A stretch of 64,000 nucleotides of DNA from Caenimonas sp. SL110. Lineage in GTDB: Bacteria > Pseudomonadota > Gammaproteobacteria > Burkholderiales > Burkholderiaceae_C. This document shows positions 17,513 to 26,037 of the stretch, piece by piece. The position numbers and the translations under genes are program-made. Within the stretch, counting starts at the first letter, position 1; each line of letters begins with the position of its first letter. The notes under the pieces were generated by a model. That model had not been told where the DNA came from and did not search any database. It saw nothing but the letters and a program-made list of their open reading frames with translations. The stretch spans positions 87,501 to 151,500 of the forward strand of contig NZ_JANU01000003.1 of assembly GCF_001044395.1 (NCBI RefSeq), written 5' to 3'.

Positions 17513-18750
17513 CGAGCCTCAGCCGGGTCTTGGGCCACAATCCCCCGCGCCTTCAACGCCTCGATCTGCTGCGCTGTCAACCCGATCTCGCGCAGCACAT
17601 CGTCAGTGTCCTGACCCAGCGTCGGTGCGTTGCGCCTGTGGCCGCCGGGCGTGAGCGAGAGCTTGGGCACGATGCCCGGCACCGATAGCGTGCTGCCGTC
17701 GTCCATCGTCACCTGCGAGATCATCCCGCGCGCCAGGTAATGCGGGTCCGCCGCGATATCGGCAATCGTGTAGATCTTGCCGCTGGGCACCGATGCTGCG
17801 GCCAGCACCGAGAGCACGTCATCGACCGTGCGCGTGGCGGTCCACTGGCCGATCGCAGCATCAATTTCATCGACCCGCAGCACGCGGCCCGCGTTGTCGG
17901 CAAGGGCCGGGTCGGCTCCAAGATCGGCACGCCCGATCGCCGCCATCAGGCGCTTGAAAATGCTGTCACCGTTGCCTGCCACCAGCGCGTAACCATCCAC
18001 GCAGCGATAAGCGTTTGTCGGGGCAATGCCAGGCAGCGCACTGCCGCTGGGCTGGCGCACCGCTCCAAACTCGCTGTACTCGGGCAGCAGGCTTTCCATG
18101 CAGTTGAACACTGCCTCGTACAAGGCCATGTCGATCACCTGGCCCTTGCCGCTTGCATGGCGATGGTGCAGGGCCAGCAGGATGCCGATCACGCCATGCA
18201 GCGCGGCCAGCGTGTCGCCGATGCTCACGCCGACTCGCACCGGCACGCGGCCCGGCTCGGCAGTGAGATGGCGCAGGCCGCCCATCGCCTCGGCCACGAC
18301 ACCGAATCCGGGCCGGTCCCGATAAGGCCCCGTCTGCCCGTAGCCACTGATGCGCAGCATGATGAGGCGCGGGTTCAGCGCCAGCAATGCATCCGGCCCC
18401 AGGCCCCAGCCTTCCATCGCACCGGGCCTGAAGTTTTCGATCAGCACATCGGCCTCGACGACCAGCTGCCGCACGATCTCCTGCGCCTGGCTGTCCTTCA
18501 AATCGAGGACCACCGATCGCTTGTTGCGCGACTGCACCTGCCACCACACCGACGTGCCGTCCTTGAGCAAGCGCCACTTTCGCAAAGGGTCGCCGCCGCC
18601 GGTGGATTCAATCTTGATGACGTCCGCGCCGAAGTCACCCAGCGTCTTGGCGGCAAAGGGGCCGGCGATCAGCTGGCCAAGTTCGACGACCTTCAGGCCG
18701 TCGAGCGGGCCGGGGCCGGGACCGGGACTGGCAGGGGTTGGCGAACTCAC
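17497..18750 (-). CDS. Class III (CaiB/BaiF) CoA-transferase
   Basis: This 417-residue protein is close to the usual 400 residues for family III CoA-transferases. It begins DGLKVVELGQLIAGPFA after a Pro/Gly-rich N-terminus. It has the conserved KSIESTGGGDPLR-like region near residue 50 and the catalytic Asp in VSIGDTLAALHG near residue 175. These enzymes move CoA between carboxylic acids, sometimes in racemase or formyl-CoA chemistry. It follows the PHA-system gene by 4 bases, so they are co-transcribed. The C-terminal tail ending in ARPGNP is encoded by a REP-like repeat. Substrate unknown. Confidence 0.87.
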   Translation of the reverse strand: MSSPTPASPGPGPGPLDGLKVVELGQLIAGPFAAKTLGDFGADVIKIESTGGGDPLRKWRLLKDGTSVWWQVQSRNKRSVVLDLKDSQAQEIVRQLVVEADVLIENFRPGAMEGWGLGPDALLALNPRLIMLRISGYGQTGPYRDRPGFGVVAEAMGGLRHLTAEPGRVPVRVGVSIGDTLAALHGVIGILLALHHRHASGKGQVIDMALYEAVFNCMESLLPEYSEFGAVRQPSGSALPGIAPTNAYRCVDGYALVAGNGDSIFKRLMAAIGRADLGADPALADNAGRVLRVDEIDAAIGQWTATRTVDDVLSVLAAASVPSGKIYTIADIAADPHYLARGMISQVTMDDGSTLSVPGIVPKLSLTPGGHRRNAPTLGQDTDDVLREIGLTAQQIEALKARGIVAQDPAEARPGNP

Positions 18751-18754
18751 CGGG

Positions 18755-19165
18755 TCAGGCTTTCTTCTTTGGGGCGGATTTTTTCTCGGGCACCGCCTTG
18801 GCCGCCGCAGTCTTCGCCTCCTTCTTGCCTGCCGTGCGGCGCGCGACTTCCTCGTCGAACGCTTTCAGCGGTTCTTCCTGTGCAAGAAGCAGGTCGAGGT
18901 TCTTCACGATCTCGCTTTCGATCCGCTCGCGAAACGCGCCCAGCAGAAAGCCCAGGCGCGCATCGAGCGCGAAGTGGTCCTTGGTCACCTTCAGTTCGCC
19001 ATTCACACCCGAGCGCGTGAAGCTCACGAGATCGGACGTCTTGCCCTCTTCATAGGTGCATTCCATGTCGAACCGCTCTTCGGCGAGTTCCGCCCAGCGG
19101 AAGGCGAGCTTGCGAGCTTCCGGCAAGCCCAGCGCGTGTTTTCGAGTGATGTGGATATCTGGCAA
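18755..19165 (-). CDS. Polyhydroxyalkanoic acid system family protein
   Basis: This 136-residue protein begins MPDIHITRKHALGLPEARK. It has the compact domain (about 95 residues) of the PHA-granule-region family, small proteins often encoded near phasins and PHA genes. The C-terminal 40 residues are Lys/Ala-rich, like the tails of phasins. It is probably a cytoplasmic, granule-associated protein; its biochemical role is not established. It is directly upstream of the CoA-transferase gene (4-base gap). Confidence 0.75.
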   Translation of the reverse strand: MPDIHITRKHALGLPEARKLAFRWAELAEERFDMECTYEEGKTSDLVSFTRSGVNGELKVTKDHFALDARLGFLLGAFRERIESEIVKNLDLLLAQEEPLKAFDEEVARRTAGKKEAKTAAAKAVPEKKSAPKKKA

Positions 19166-19198
19166 CTCGAGTCTCCTGGTGTGTGTTGTTGTGGATCG

Positions 19199-20284
19199 CT
19201 ATTGGGGCGTCTTCAATCGTGCGTGCCGCTGGTCCTTGCCCAGGGCCGCCAGCGACTTCGCCGCATCATAGAACCGCGTCCAGTCGCGGCCTTCGCGCGC
19301 GAACAGCGCCTCCAGTCCCGGGACGAGTTCATCGTAGGCGGCCTGTGTGCCGAACGCCGCGTTGTTCGCGCGCTCCACCCAGTGGTCGTAGCCGCGAAAG
19401 CGCGCGGGGTCTCCTCCCCAGCTGTCACGCAGCTTCGCGTACTGCTGGCGGAACTCGTCCATCGCAGCCTTTTTCTGCCGCTCACGCTCGTCGCCCTGCG
19501 TGGATTCGTAGATGGATTCGAGGCGCTTGCGGGTTGCGAGCGTGAGCTTGCGAAACTCAGTGCGGCGGCCGTCGTACTGCAGGTAGTCCTGCCGCGCAGG
19601 CGCTTGCGCCTGCGTCTCCAGCCAGCGTGCACCGCCCAGCCGCTCGACCGCAGTGGCGAACGACTCGTTGAACATCGTGTCGTTCTTTGCGTACACCACC
19701 TGGTGGGCCAGTTCATGAAAGATGATGCGGGCGAGTTCACCCTCGGGGTAGTTGATGAAGGTGTTGAGCAGCGGATCGCCGCCCGCCCAGTTCATCCACC
19801 CGAGCGTCGAATAGGCGGGCACCGGATACACCGCGGCCTCGAGGCCTTCGGCCCTGGCCTTGTCTGCTTCGGCACGCGCCTGCGCCTCGTCGAAGTAGCC
19901 CTTGTAGCCCACACATCCCGTCACCGGAAAGCACCACTGGCGCAGTGTCATGGAATAGGCCGGCGCGGCCACCACGTTCCACACCACCGCGTTGCGCTGC
20001 AGGTCCGCGTAGCGGCGATAGCTGGGGTTGTCGGGCAGTTTCAGTTCCTGCACCGCGAACGTGCGGATGCGCTGGCTGAGTGCGAGGCGCGCTTTCAGGC
20101 GCTCGGGCGCTTCCTTGTCGGCGATCCAGTCATCAACCGGCCGGGCCGCGCTCATCACCTTGAGATGGCCGCTGGCCGATTGCCAGTAATAGCCCAGGTT
20201 GGCGCAGCCCGTCATGCAAACCGTTGCCGCCAGCGCCGCCACCAATCCAGAACCCGCGATGGCCATGACGATCTTCTTCCTCAC
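19199..20284 (-). CDS. Putative aminopeptidase lipoprotein (gluzincin-like)
   Basis: This 361-residue protein has a hydrophobic N-terminus and a plausible lipobox with Cys at MTGC (residue 26), so it is likely anchored in the periplasm. The zinc motif HELAH, with a downstream glutamate in NESFAT, lies near residues 190-212. The pattern matches the family described as putative zinc aminopeptidases (PF10023). Its ATG overlaps the stop of the upstream molybdoenzyme gene (ATGA), a tight coupling whose meaning is not obvious. Enzyme activity is inferred only. Confidence 0.78.
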   Translation of the reverse strand: MRKKIVMAIAGSGLVAALAATVCMTGCANLGYYWQSASGHLKVMSAARPVDDWIADKEAPERLKARLALSQRIRTFAVQELKLPDNPSYRRYADLQRNAVVWNVVAAPAYSMTLRQWCFPVTGCVGYKGYFDEAQARAEADKARAEGLEAAVYPVPAYSTLGWMNWAGGDPLLNTFINYPEGELARIIFHELAHQVVYAKNDTMFNESFATAVERLGGARWLETQAQAPARQDYLQYDGRRTEFRKLTLATRKRLESIYESTQGDERERQKKAAMDEFRQQYAKLRDSWGGDPARFRGYDHWVERANNAAFGTQAAYDELVPGLEALFAREGRDWTRFYDAAKSLAALGKDQRHARLKTPQ

Positions 20285-22356
20285 GCCGCCTGCACTTGAA
20301 CGAGGCAGTCGTAGAACACCGGGCCACGCCCGATGTCGGTGAGCTTCTGGCTCGTGAGTTCATTGACGTTGGTGCCGTTCAGGCCGAGCTTGCGCCACCA
20401 CACACCCAGGCCGTTGACGACGCCGGGCCGGGCGCGATCGGACACCTGCGCCCTGCACCGGTATTCGCCGCGGTCGTTGAAGACGCGAACCACTGCGCCG
20501 TTGTCGATGCCTCGGGCCGCTGCGTCAACCGCATGGATCTCCAGCAGCGGCTCGACTTCTGCCGCCTGCAGGCTCTTCACGTTGACGAAGGTTGAATTGA
20601 GAAAGTTGCGCGCCGGCGGCGAGATCATGGCCAGGGGGTACAGGGCCGAGCTTCCCGCTGTCTCGTAGTTCGGCAAATGGTCGGGCAAGCCATCCAGTCC
20701 CAGTTTCACGAGCCGCTCGCTGAAAAACTCGCACTTGCCCGATGGCGTTGGAAAGCGGCCTTCGGCGAACGGCGCGTCCGGGCCCGGCAAGCTGGCGTAG
20801 CCGGTCTCCAGCAGTGCATCGAAGCTCACCACATCGCCAAAGGCCGCGCGACAGATCGTGAGGTCGTCGTCTGCAAAGCACGGCTCCTCGTAGCCCATGC
20901 GCTGCGCCAGTTCGCGAAATATCTGCGTGTTGGTCTTTGATTCACCCACCGGCGCTATCGCAGGCCGGTTCAGCAGCACGTCGGTGTGGCCGTAGGCCGA
21001 GTGAATGTCCCAATGCTCCAGCTGTGTCGTTGCGGGCAAGACGTAGTCGGCGTAGTCAGCCGTGTCGGTCTGGAAGTGTTCGAGTACCACGGTGAACAGG
21101 TCTTCACGCGAAAAACCCGCCACCACCTTCGATGACTCGGGCGCGACCGCAACCGGGTTGCTGTTGTACACAACGAGCGCCTCGATCTTCGGCCCGAACT
21201 GCGCGGACGACTCACGCAGCAGGTCGTCGCCGATGGTGATCATGTTGATCGTGCGGGGGGTTCGCCCGGCCAGCAGGTCGGGGCGCTGCAAGGCCGCTTT
21301 TTCAGTCGGGAATTGTCCCGAGCTCGATAGCAGCAGGCCGCCCGCGCGATGGCGCCATGCACCGGTGAGCGCGGGCAGGCACGCGATCGCGCGAACCGCG
21401 TTCCCGCCGCCGCGCACACGCTGCATGCCGTAGTTCAAGCGAATCGCGGCAGGCTGTGTCGTGCCCCACGCGCGCGCGAGCATCCGCACCTGCTCGACCG
21501 GCACGCCGCAGGTCTGCGCGGCCCGCTCGGGCGTCCATGTGAGAGCGCGCTCGCGCAGCGCTTCCCACCCCAGCGTGTGCTGCGCAATGAAGTCGTGGTC
21601 GAGCCAGTCGTTTGCGATCAGCTCATGCATCACTGCGAGCGCAAGCGCCGCATCAGTTCCCGGTTTCAGCTGGATGTGCTCGTGGCACTTCTGCGCGGTT
21701 TCGGTGCGGCGCGGATCGATGCAGATCAGCGTGGCACCCGCGCGCTTGGCGATCTGTGCCTGCCGCCAGAAATGCAGGTTGCTGGTGATCGAGTTGCTGC
21801 CCCAGATCACGATCAGCTTCGACTCGGCGAAAAACTCGACGCGGGTTCCACCCTTGATGCCCAGCGTGTACAGCAGCGCTTCGCCGCCCGCGGTGGCGCA
21901 GATGGTGCGGTCCAGCAATGACGCACCGAGCTTGTGAAAAAAGCGCGCCGAAATGCTCTCGCCCTGAACGAGTCCCATGGTCCCGGCATAGCTGTAGGGA
22001 ACGATCGCTTGCGGGTTGCGCGCGGCAATGGCCTTCAGGCGCGATGCGATGTCGTCGAGTGCAGATTCCCAACTCACCGGCTCGAACCGGCCCGACCCCT
22101 TGGGCCCGACGCGCCTGAGCGGATGCAGCAGGCGCTGCGGGTCATAGGTGCGCTCGGTGTAGCGCGAAACCTTGTTGCACAGCACGCCTTGCGTGTGGGC
22201 GTGGTCGGGGTTGCCCTGCACCTTCAGCGCGACGCCGTCCTGCACCGTCGTGATCAATGCGCAGGTGTCGGGGCAATCGTGGGGGCAGGCGCCGCGTACC
22301 TGCACCAGGCCGGTCGGCGTACCGGCGCTAGGGGAGATGCTGATGGCGCCGCTCAT
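20281..22356 (-). CDS. Molybdopterin-dependent oxidoreductase (DMSO reductase superfamily)
   Basis: This 691-residue catalytic subunit has an N-terminal [4Fe-4S] site with cysteines in ACPHDCPDTCALI and a fourth in VLCNK. Bis-MGD binding domains and a C-terminal beta-barrel molydopterin-dinucleotide domain follow (from about residue 570). No Tat signal is visible, so it is probably cytoplasmic, as in BisC/formate-dehydrogenase-like single-subunit enzymes. No electron-transfer subunit is encoded next to it. Its 3' end overlaps the aminopeptidase gene. The natural substrate cannot be deduced. Confidence 0.88.
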   Translation of the reverse strand: MSGAISISPSAGTPTGLVQVRGACPHDCPDTCALITTVQDGVALKVQGNPDHAHTQGVLCNKVSRYTERTYDPQRLLHPLRRVGPKGSGRFEPVSWESALDDIASRLKAIAARNPQAIVPYSYAGTMGLVQGESISARFFHKLGASLLDRTICATAGGEALLYTLGIKGGTRVEFFAESKLIVIWGSNSITSNLHFWRQAQIAKRAGATLICIDPRRTETAQKCHEHIQLKPGTDAALALAVMHELIANDWLDHDFIAQHTLGWEALRERALTWTPERAAQTCGVPVEQVRMLARAWGTTQPAAIRLNYGMQRVRGGGNAVRAIACLPALTGAWRHRAGGLLLSSSGQFPTEKAALQRPDLLAGRTPRTINMITIGDDLLRESSAQFGPKIEALVVYNSNPVAVAPESSKVVAGFSREDLFTVVLEHFQTDTADYADYVLPATTQLEHWDIHSAYGHTDVLLNRPAIAPVGESKTNTQIFRELAQRMGYEEPCFADDDLTICRAAFGDVVSFDALLETGYASLPGPDAPFAEGRFPTPSGKCEFFSERLVKLGLDGLPDHLPNYETAGSSALYPLAMISPPARNFLNSTFVNVKSLQAAEVEPLLEIHAVDAAARGIDNGAVVRVFNDRGEYRCRAQVSDRARPGVVNGLGVWWRKLGLNGTNVNELTSQKLTDIGRGPVFYDCLVQVQAA

Positions 22357-22419
22357 GTGGTAACCCTATAGTTCAAGCGAACAGCCATCGCATTTGAAAA
22401 CGGCTGCGGGAGACAAGAC

Positions 22420-23550
22420 ATGCAGTTGATTCGTTCGTTGGCACAAGTTGCGATGGTAGCGGCCCTCGCGCTGGTTGGTGGGCACGGGGTGGCCCAGGAG
22501 GGCGTCACCAAAACCAGCATCGTGATCGGCCAGTCCACCGCGCTCATCGGTCCCGGCTCGGCATTGGCCGCGCCCTTTCACCAGGGCGCCAAGCTCTACT
22601 TTGACCGCGTCAACGCGGCCGGCGGCGTCGGCGGCCGCAAGATCGAACTGGTCGTGATGGACGACCGTGGCAACCCTGCCCTGACCGAAGCCAACACGAA
22701 GAAATTGCTGGAACAAGGGGTGCTGGCCCTGTTCGGCTATTACGGCTCTCCGCAAGTCACCAGGGCCTATCCGCTCATCAAGGACACCGAGGTCCTGATG
22801 TTCGCGCCGATGTCGGCTGCCGATGAGTTTCGCGGTGCCATGTATGCCAATGTGTTCTCGATCCGCCCAGGCTATGCCGAGGAATCCGCTGCCATCACGC
22901 GCCATGCGGAGACGCTGGGCGCGCGCAAGCTCGCCATCATTCATGCGGGCGACGGCGAGTCAATGGCTGCGCTGGACTCTGCCGAGCGGACCATGTCCAG
23001 CCTGGGCGCCAACCTGGTGGCCAAGGCTGCATTGGGCAGCGGCAGTTTTGCCAACAGCGTGGACAAGGCCATGGCCGCGAAGCCTGAATCGCTGCTGGTG
23101 ATTGCCGATCCGAATGGCGCGGCGAACGTCATCCGCGACGCGCGCGCCAAGGGATTTCGCGGTCCGATCTATGCGTACTCCAACACCGGAGAGAGCTTGC
23201 TAGCAGAAGAACTTGGCGCAGCCGGGGCGGGCGTGGTGGTGGTGCGTGTGGTGCCCAAGAGCGACAACCCCAAGACGGCAGTCGTGCGCGAGTTGCTCGC
23301 AGACGCCGCGGCGGCCAAAGTCCCGAAAATCAATGTCTACATGGTCGAGGGCTACATCGCCGCGCGCATCTTCACCGAGGCGCTGCGCCGCATCCCGCGC
23401 GACCCGACGCGCGCTCGCCTGCGCAAGGCGATCGAAGGCCTGGACAACGTCAGCATCGGCGGCTTTCGCGTGCACTTCGCAGAAGACCGCGCGGGCTCCA
23501 GGCTGGTGGAACTGAGCCTGATCGACTCGCAGGGCAAGGTGCGCGAGTGA
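22420..23550 (+). CDS. ABC transporter substrate-binding protein (branched-chain amino acid/amide type)
   Basis: This 376-residue periplasmic protein has a signal peptide (residues 1-25, cleaved after GVAQ). A type I periplasmic binding fold follows (Peripla_BP_6/LivK-like: FHQGAKLYFDRVNAAGGVGGRKI, then VMDDRGNP). It would bind an amino acid, peptide or organic acid. No permease or ATPase genes are adjacent, so it is an orphan receptor, as is common in Burkholderiales. Neighbouring M20 and M14-like hydrolases hint at N-acyl amino acid or peptide substrates. Confidence 0.85.
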   Translation: MQLIRSLAQVAMVAALALVGGHGVAQEGVTKTSIVIGQSTALIGPGSALAAPFHQGAKLYFDRVNAAGGVGGRKIELVVMDDRGNPALTEANTKKLLEQGVLALFGYYGSPQVTRAYPLIKDTEVLMFAPMSAADEFRGAMYANVFSIRPGYAEESAAITRHAETLGARKLAIIHAGDGESMAALDSAERTMSSLGANLVAKAALGSGSFANSVDKAMAAKPESLLVIADPNGAANVIRDARAKGFRGPIYAYSNTGESLLAEELGAAGAGVVVVRVVPKSDNPKTAVVRELLADAAAAKVPKINVYMVEGYIAARIFTEALRRIPRDPTRARLRKAIEGLDNVSIGGFRVHFAEDRAGSRLVELSLIDSQGKVRE

Positions 23551-23554
23551 GGTT

Positions 23555-24730
23555 TCAACCGATTTCGCGACTCGCAGCCAGCCCTGCCATGAACTGCTCG
23601 CACTTCGCGAGCTGATCGAGGCTGACAAACTCATCGGGCTGGTGCGCCTGGTTGATGCTGCCGGGGCCGCAAACAACCGTCTTGATGCCAGACGCCTTGA
23701 ACAGGCCCGCCTCGGTGCCGAAGGCGACTTCGGTCGTGCCCGCTGCGCCCGACAGCCGCAGCGCCAGCCGGGTTACGTCGTCATCAGCGGAACCCATGAA
23801 GCTGGGGATTTCGCAGATCGGCTCGAAGCTGAATCCGGCGTCGGGCGCCACACGCTTCATCGCAGGTTCCAGCGCGCGCGCATGGGCCAGCATCTCCTGC
23901 TGCATCGCGTGGGCATCGGCGGTCGGCAGGTTGCGAAATTCGTAGCGAAAGAACGCATCGCGCGGCACGACGTTGTCGGCGATGCCGCCATGGAACTGGC
24001 CGACGCTCGCGGTGGAAAACGGCACGTCGAAGCCTTCGTAGCGCGGCTCGCTGCGCTCGAAGCCTTCGGCCATGTCGCGCAGTTTGCCAACCAGCCGCGC
24101 GGCCATCTCGATCGCATTGACCGACTGCGGTGTGAGCGATGAGTGCGCCTCCTTGCCGCGCACGCAGCAGTGGTAGCGATAGACGCCCTTGTGCGCAATT
24201 GCAGGCACCATGCTGGTCGGCTCGCCGATGATGCAGGCCAGCGGCGACACGCCGGCATCGCGCATGTCGGCGATCAGGTCGCGCACGCCAAAGCAGCCGA
24301 CTTCTTCGTCGTAGCTGAATGCGAAGTGGACCGCGAAGGGCGAGGGGCTGTTCAGGAATCTCTCGGCATTGGCCAGCGCAACGGCAATGAAGCTCTTCAT
24401 GTCCGCCGAGCCGCGACCAAAGAGCTTGCCGTCACGAACGACTGCATCGGTCGGCCCTGTGGACCACTCCTGCCCGTCCCATGGCACCGTGTCCGTGTGA
24501 CCAGAAAGTATCACTCCGGCAGGCTTGCCCTCGCCCAGGGTAGCGAACAGGTTCGCTTTTGTGCGCCCGGCGTCGTATGTCAGCCGGCTCTTGACGCCCA
24601 CCCGCGCCAGCTCATCGCGGATGAAATGGATCAGTTCAAGGTTGGAATTGGCGCTGACCGTGTTCATGCGCACGAAGGTTTGCGCGAGTTCGAGGGCGCG
24701 CGGGGACACGGTGTTCTGTGTGAGGTCCAT
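23555..24730 (-). CDS. argE: Acetylornithine deacetylase-like M20 peptidase
   Basis: This 391-residue M20 metallopeptidase has metal ligands in SGHTDTVPWDG (about residue 77), the bridging Asp in GRGSADMKSF (about residue 110), and catalytic glutamates in YDEEVGCFG (about residue 143). It lacks a signal peptide. Best match by layout is the proteobacterial ArgE group, which hydrolyses N-acetylornithine in arginine synthesis. The ATG at 24730 is preferred over the preceding GTG. It converges with the binding-protein gene (4-base gap). A different N-acyl amino acid is possible. Confidence 0.8.
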   Translation of the reverse strand: MDLTQNTVSPRALELAQTFVRMNTVSANSNLELIHFIRDELARVGVKSRLTYDAGRTKANLFATLGEGKPAGVILSGHTDTVPWDGQEWSTGPTDAVVRDGKLFGRGSADMKSFIAVALANAERFLNSPSPFAVHFAFSYDEEVGCFGVRDLIADMRDAGVSPLACIIGEPTSMVPAIAHKGVYRYHCCVRGKEAHSSLTPQSVNAIEMAARLVGKLRDMAEGFERSEPRYEGFDVPFSTASVGQFHGGIADNVVPRDAFFRYEFRNLPTADAHAMQQEMLAHARALEPAMKRVAPDAGFSFEPICEIPSFMGSADDDVTRLALRLSGAAGTTEVAFGTEAGLFKASGIKTVVCGPGSINQAHQPDEFVSLDQLAKCEQFMAGLAASREIG

Positions 24731-24840
24731 CACGCCATTCTCGCGGATTCATTGCCGCCTGAATGCGCTGCCATGCAGTGGCGCGAGGACGCGCGCGCGA
24801 CTAGACTGGCGGACCCGATGCTTCCCAAGTTTCACCTGCC

Positions 24841-26037
24841 ATGAACATCCTCGACTCTGTCGTCACGCAGGCTGCGGCCATCACCGCCATCCGACGTGAC
24901 ATCCACGCGCATCCCGAACTCTGCTTCCAGGAAAATCGCACCGCCGACGTGGTGGCCGCCAAACTCACAGAGTGGGGCATTCCCGTGCATCGCGGCATGG
25001 GCACGACCGGCGTTGTCGGCATCGTGAAGAACGGCACCAGTTCGCGCGCCGTGGGCCTTCGCGCCGACATGGACGCCCTGCCGATGCAGGAATTCAACAC
25101 CTTCACCCACGCCAGCAAGCACGCCGGCAAGATGCATGCGTGCGGCCACGATGGGCACGTTGCCATGCTGCTGGCGGCTGCGCAGCACTTCGCCAAGAAC
25201 CGCGACTTCGACGGTACCGTGTACCTGATCTTCCAGCCGGCTGAAGAAGGCGGCGGTGGCGCTCGCGAGATGATCAAGGACGGCCTCTTCGAGAAGTTTC
25301 CGATGGAAGCCGTGTTCGGCATGCACAACTGGCCGGGCTATGAGGTCGGCAAGTTTGCAGTGAGCGCAGGCCCGGTCATGGCATCGAGCAATGAATTCAA
25401 GATCACGATTCGCGGCAAGGGCAGCCACGCCGCATTGCCGCACAACGGCATCGACCCGGTGCCAATTGCCTGCGAGATGGTGCAGGCGTTCCAGACCATC
25501 ATCAGCCGCAACAAGAAGCCGATCGACGCGGGTGTCGTGTCGGTCACGATGATCCACGCCGGCGAAGCGACCAATGTCGTTCCCGACAGCTGCGAGCTGC
25601 AAGGCACCGTGCGCACATTCACCATCGAGGTGCTGGACCTGATCGAGCGGCGCATGAAGCAGATCGCCGAACACCTGTGCGCCGCGCACGATGCGCAGTG
25701 CGAGTTCGAGTTCCATCGCAACTACCCGCCGACCATCAACTCGGCGGCCGAAGCGCAGTTCTCGCGCGAAGTGCTGGCATCCATCGTCGGTGCGCACAAC
25801 GTGGTGGAGCAGGAGCCCACGATGGGCGCCGAAGACTTCGCGTACATGCTGCAAGCCAAGCCGGGTGCCTACTGCTTCATCGCCAATGGCGACGGCGCGC
25901 ATCGCGAGATGGGTCATGGTGCGGGCCCCTGCATGCTGCACAACCCCAGCTACGACTTCAATGACGAACTGATCCCGCTGGGCGCGACCTACTGGGTTCG
26001 CCTGGCGCAAGAGTGGCTCGCGCGAGAGCGCACATGA
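24841..26037 (+). CDS. M20 aminoacylase/amidohydrolase (hippurate hydrolase-like)
   Basis: This 398-residue protein has the M20D signature: RRDIHAHPELCFQE near residue 18, LRADMDALPMQE near residue 75, HACGHDGHVAML near residue 100, and FQPAEEGGGGAREM near residue 130. The dimerisation domain contains GSHAALPH. Family members cleave N-acyl amino acids such as hippurate, or indole-3-acetyl conjugates. It is cytosolic. Its TGA overlaps the start of the DUF2817 gene (ATGA), so both products are made together. Confidence 0.88.
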   Translation: MNILDSVVTQAAAITAIRRDIHAHPELCFQENRTADVVAAKLTEWGIPVHRGMGTTGVVGIVKNGTSSRAVGLRADMDALPMQEFNTFTHASKHAGKMHACGHDGHVAMLLAAAQHFAKNRDFDGTVYLIFQPAEEGGGGAREMIKDGLFEKFPMEAVFGMHNWPGYEVGKFAVSAGPVMASSNEFKITIRGKGSHAALPHNGIDPVPIACEMVQAFQTIISRNKKPIDAGVVSVTMIHAGEATNVVPDSCELQGTVRTFTIEVLDLIERRMKQIAEHLCAAHDAQCEFEFHRNYPPTINSAAEAQFSREVLASIVGAHNVVEQEPTMGAEDFAYMLQAKPGAYCFIANGDGAHREMGHGAGPCMLHNPSYDFNDELIPLGATYWVRLAQEWLARERT

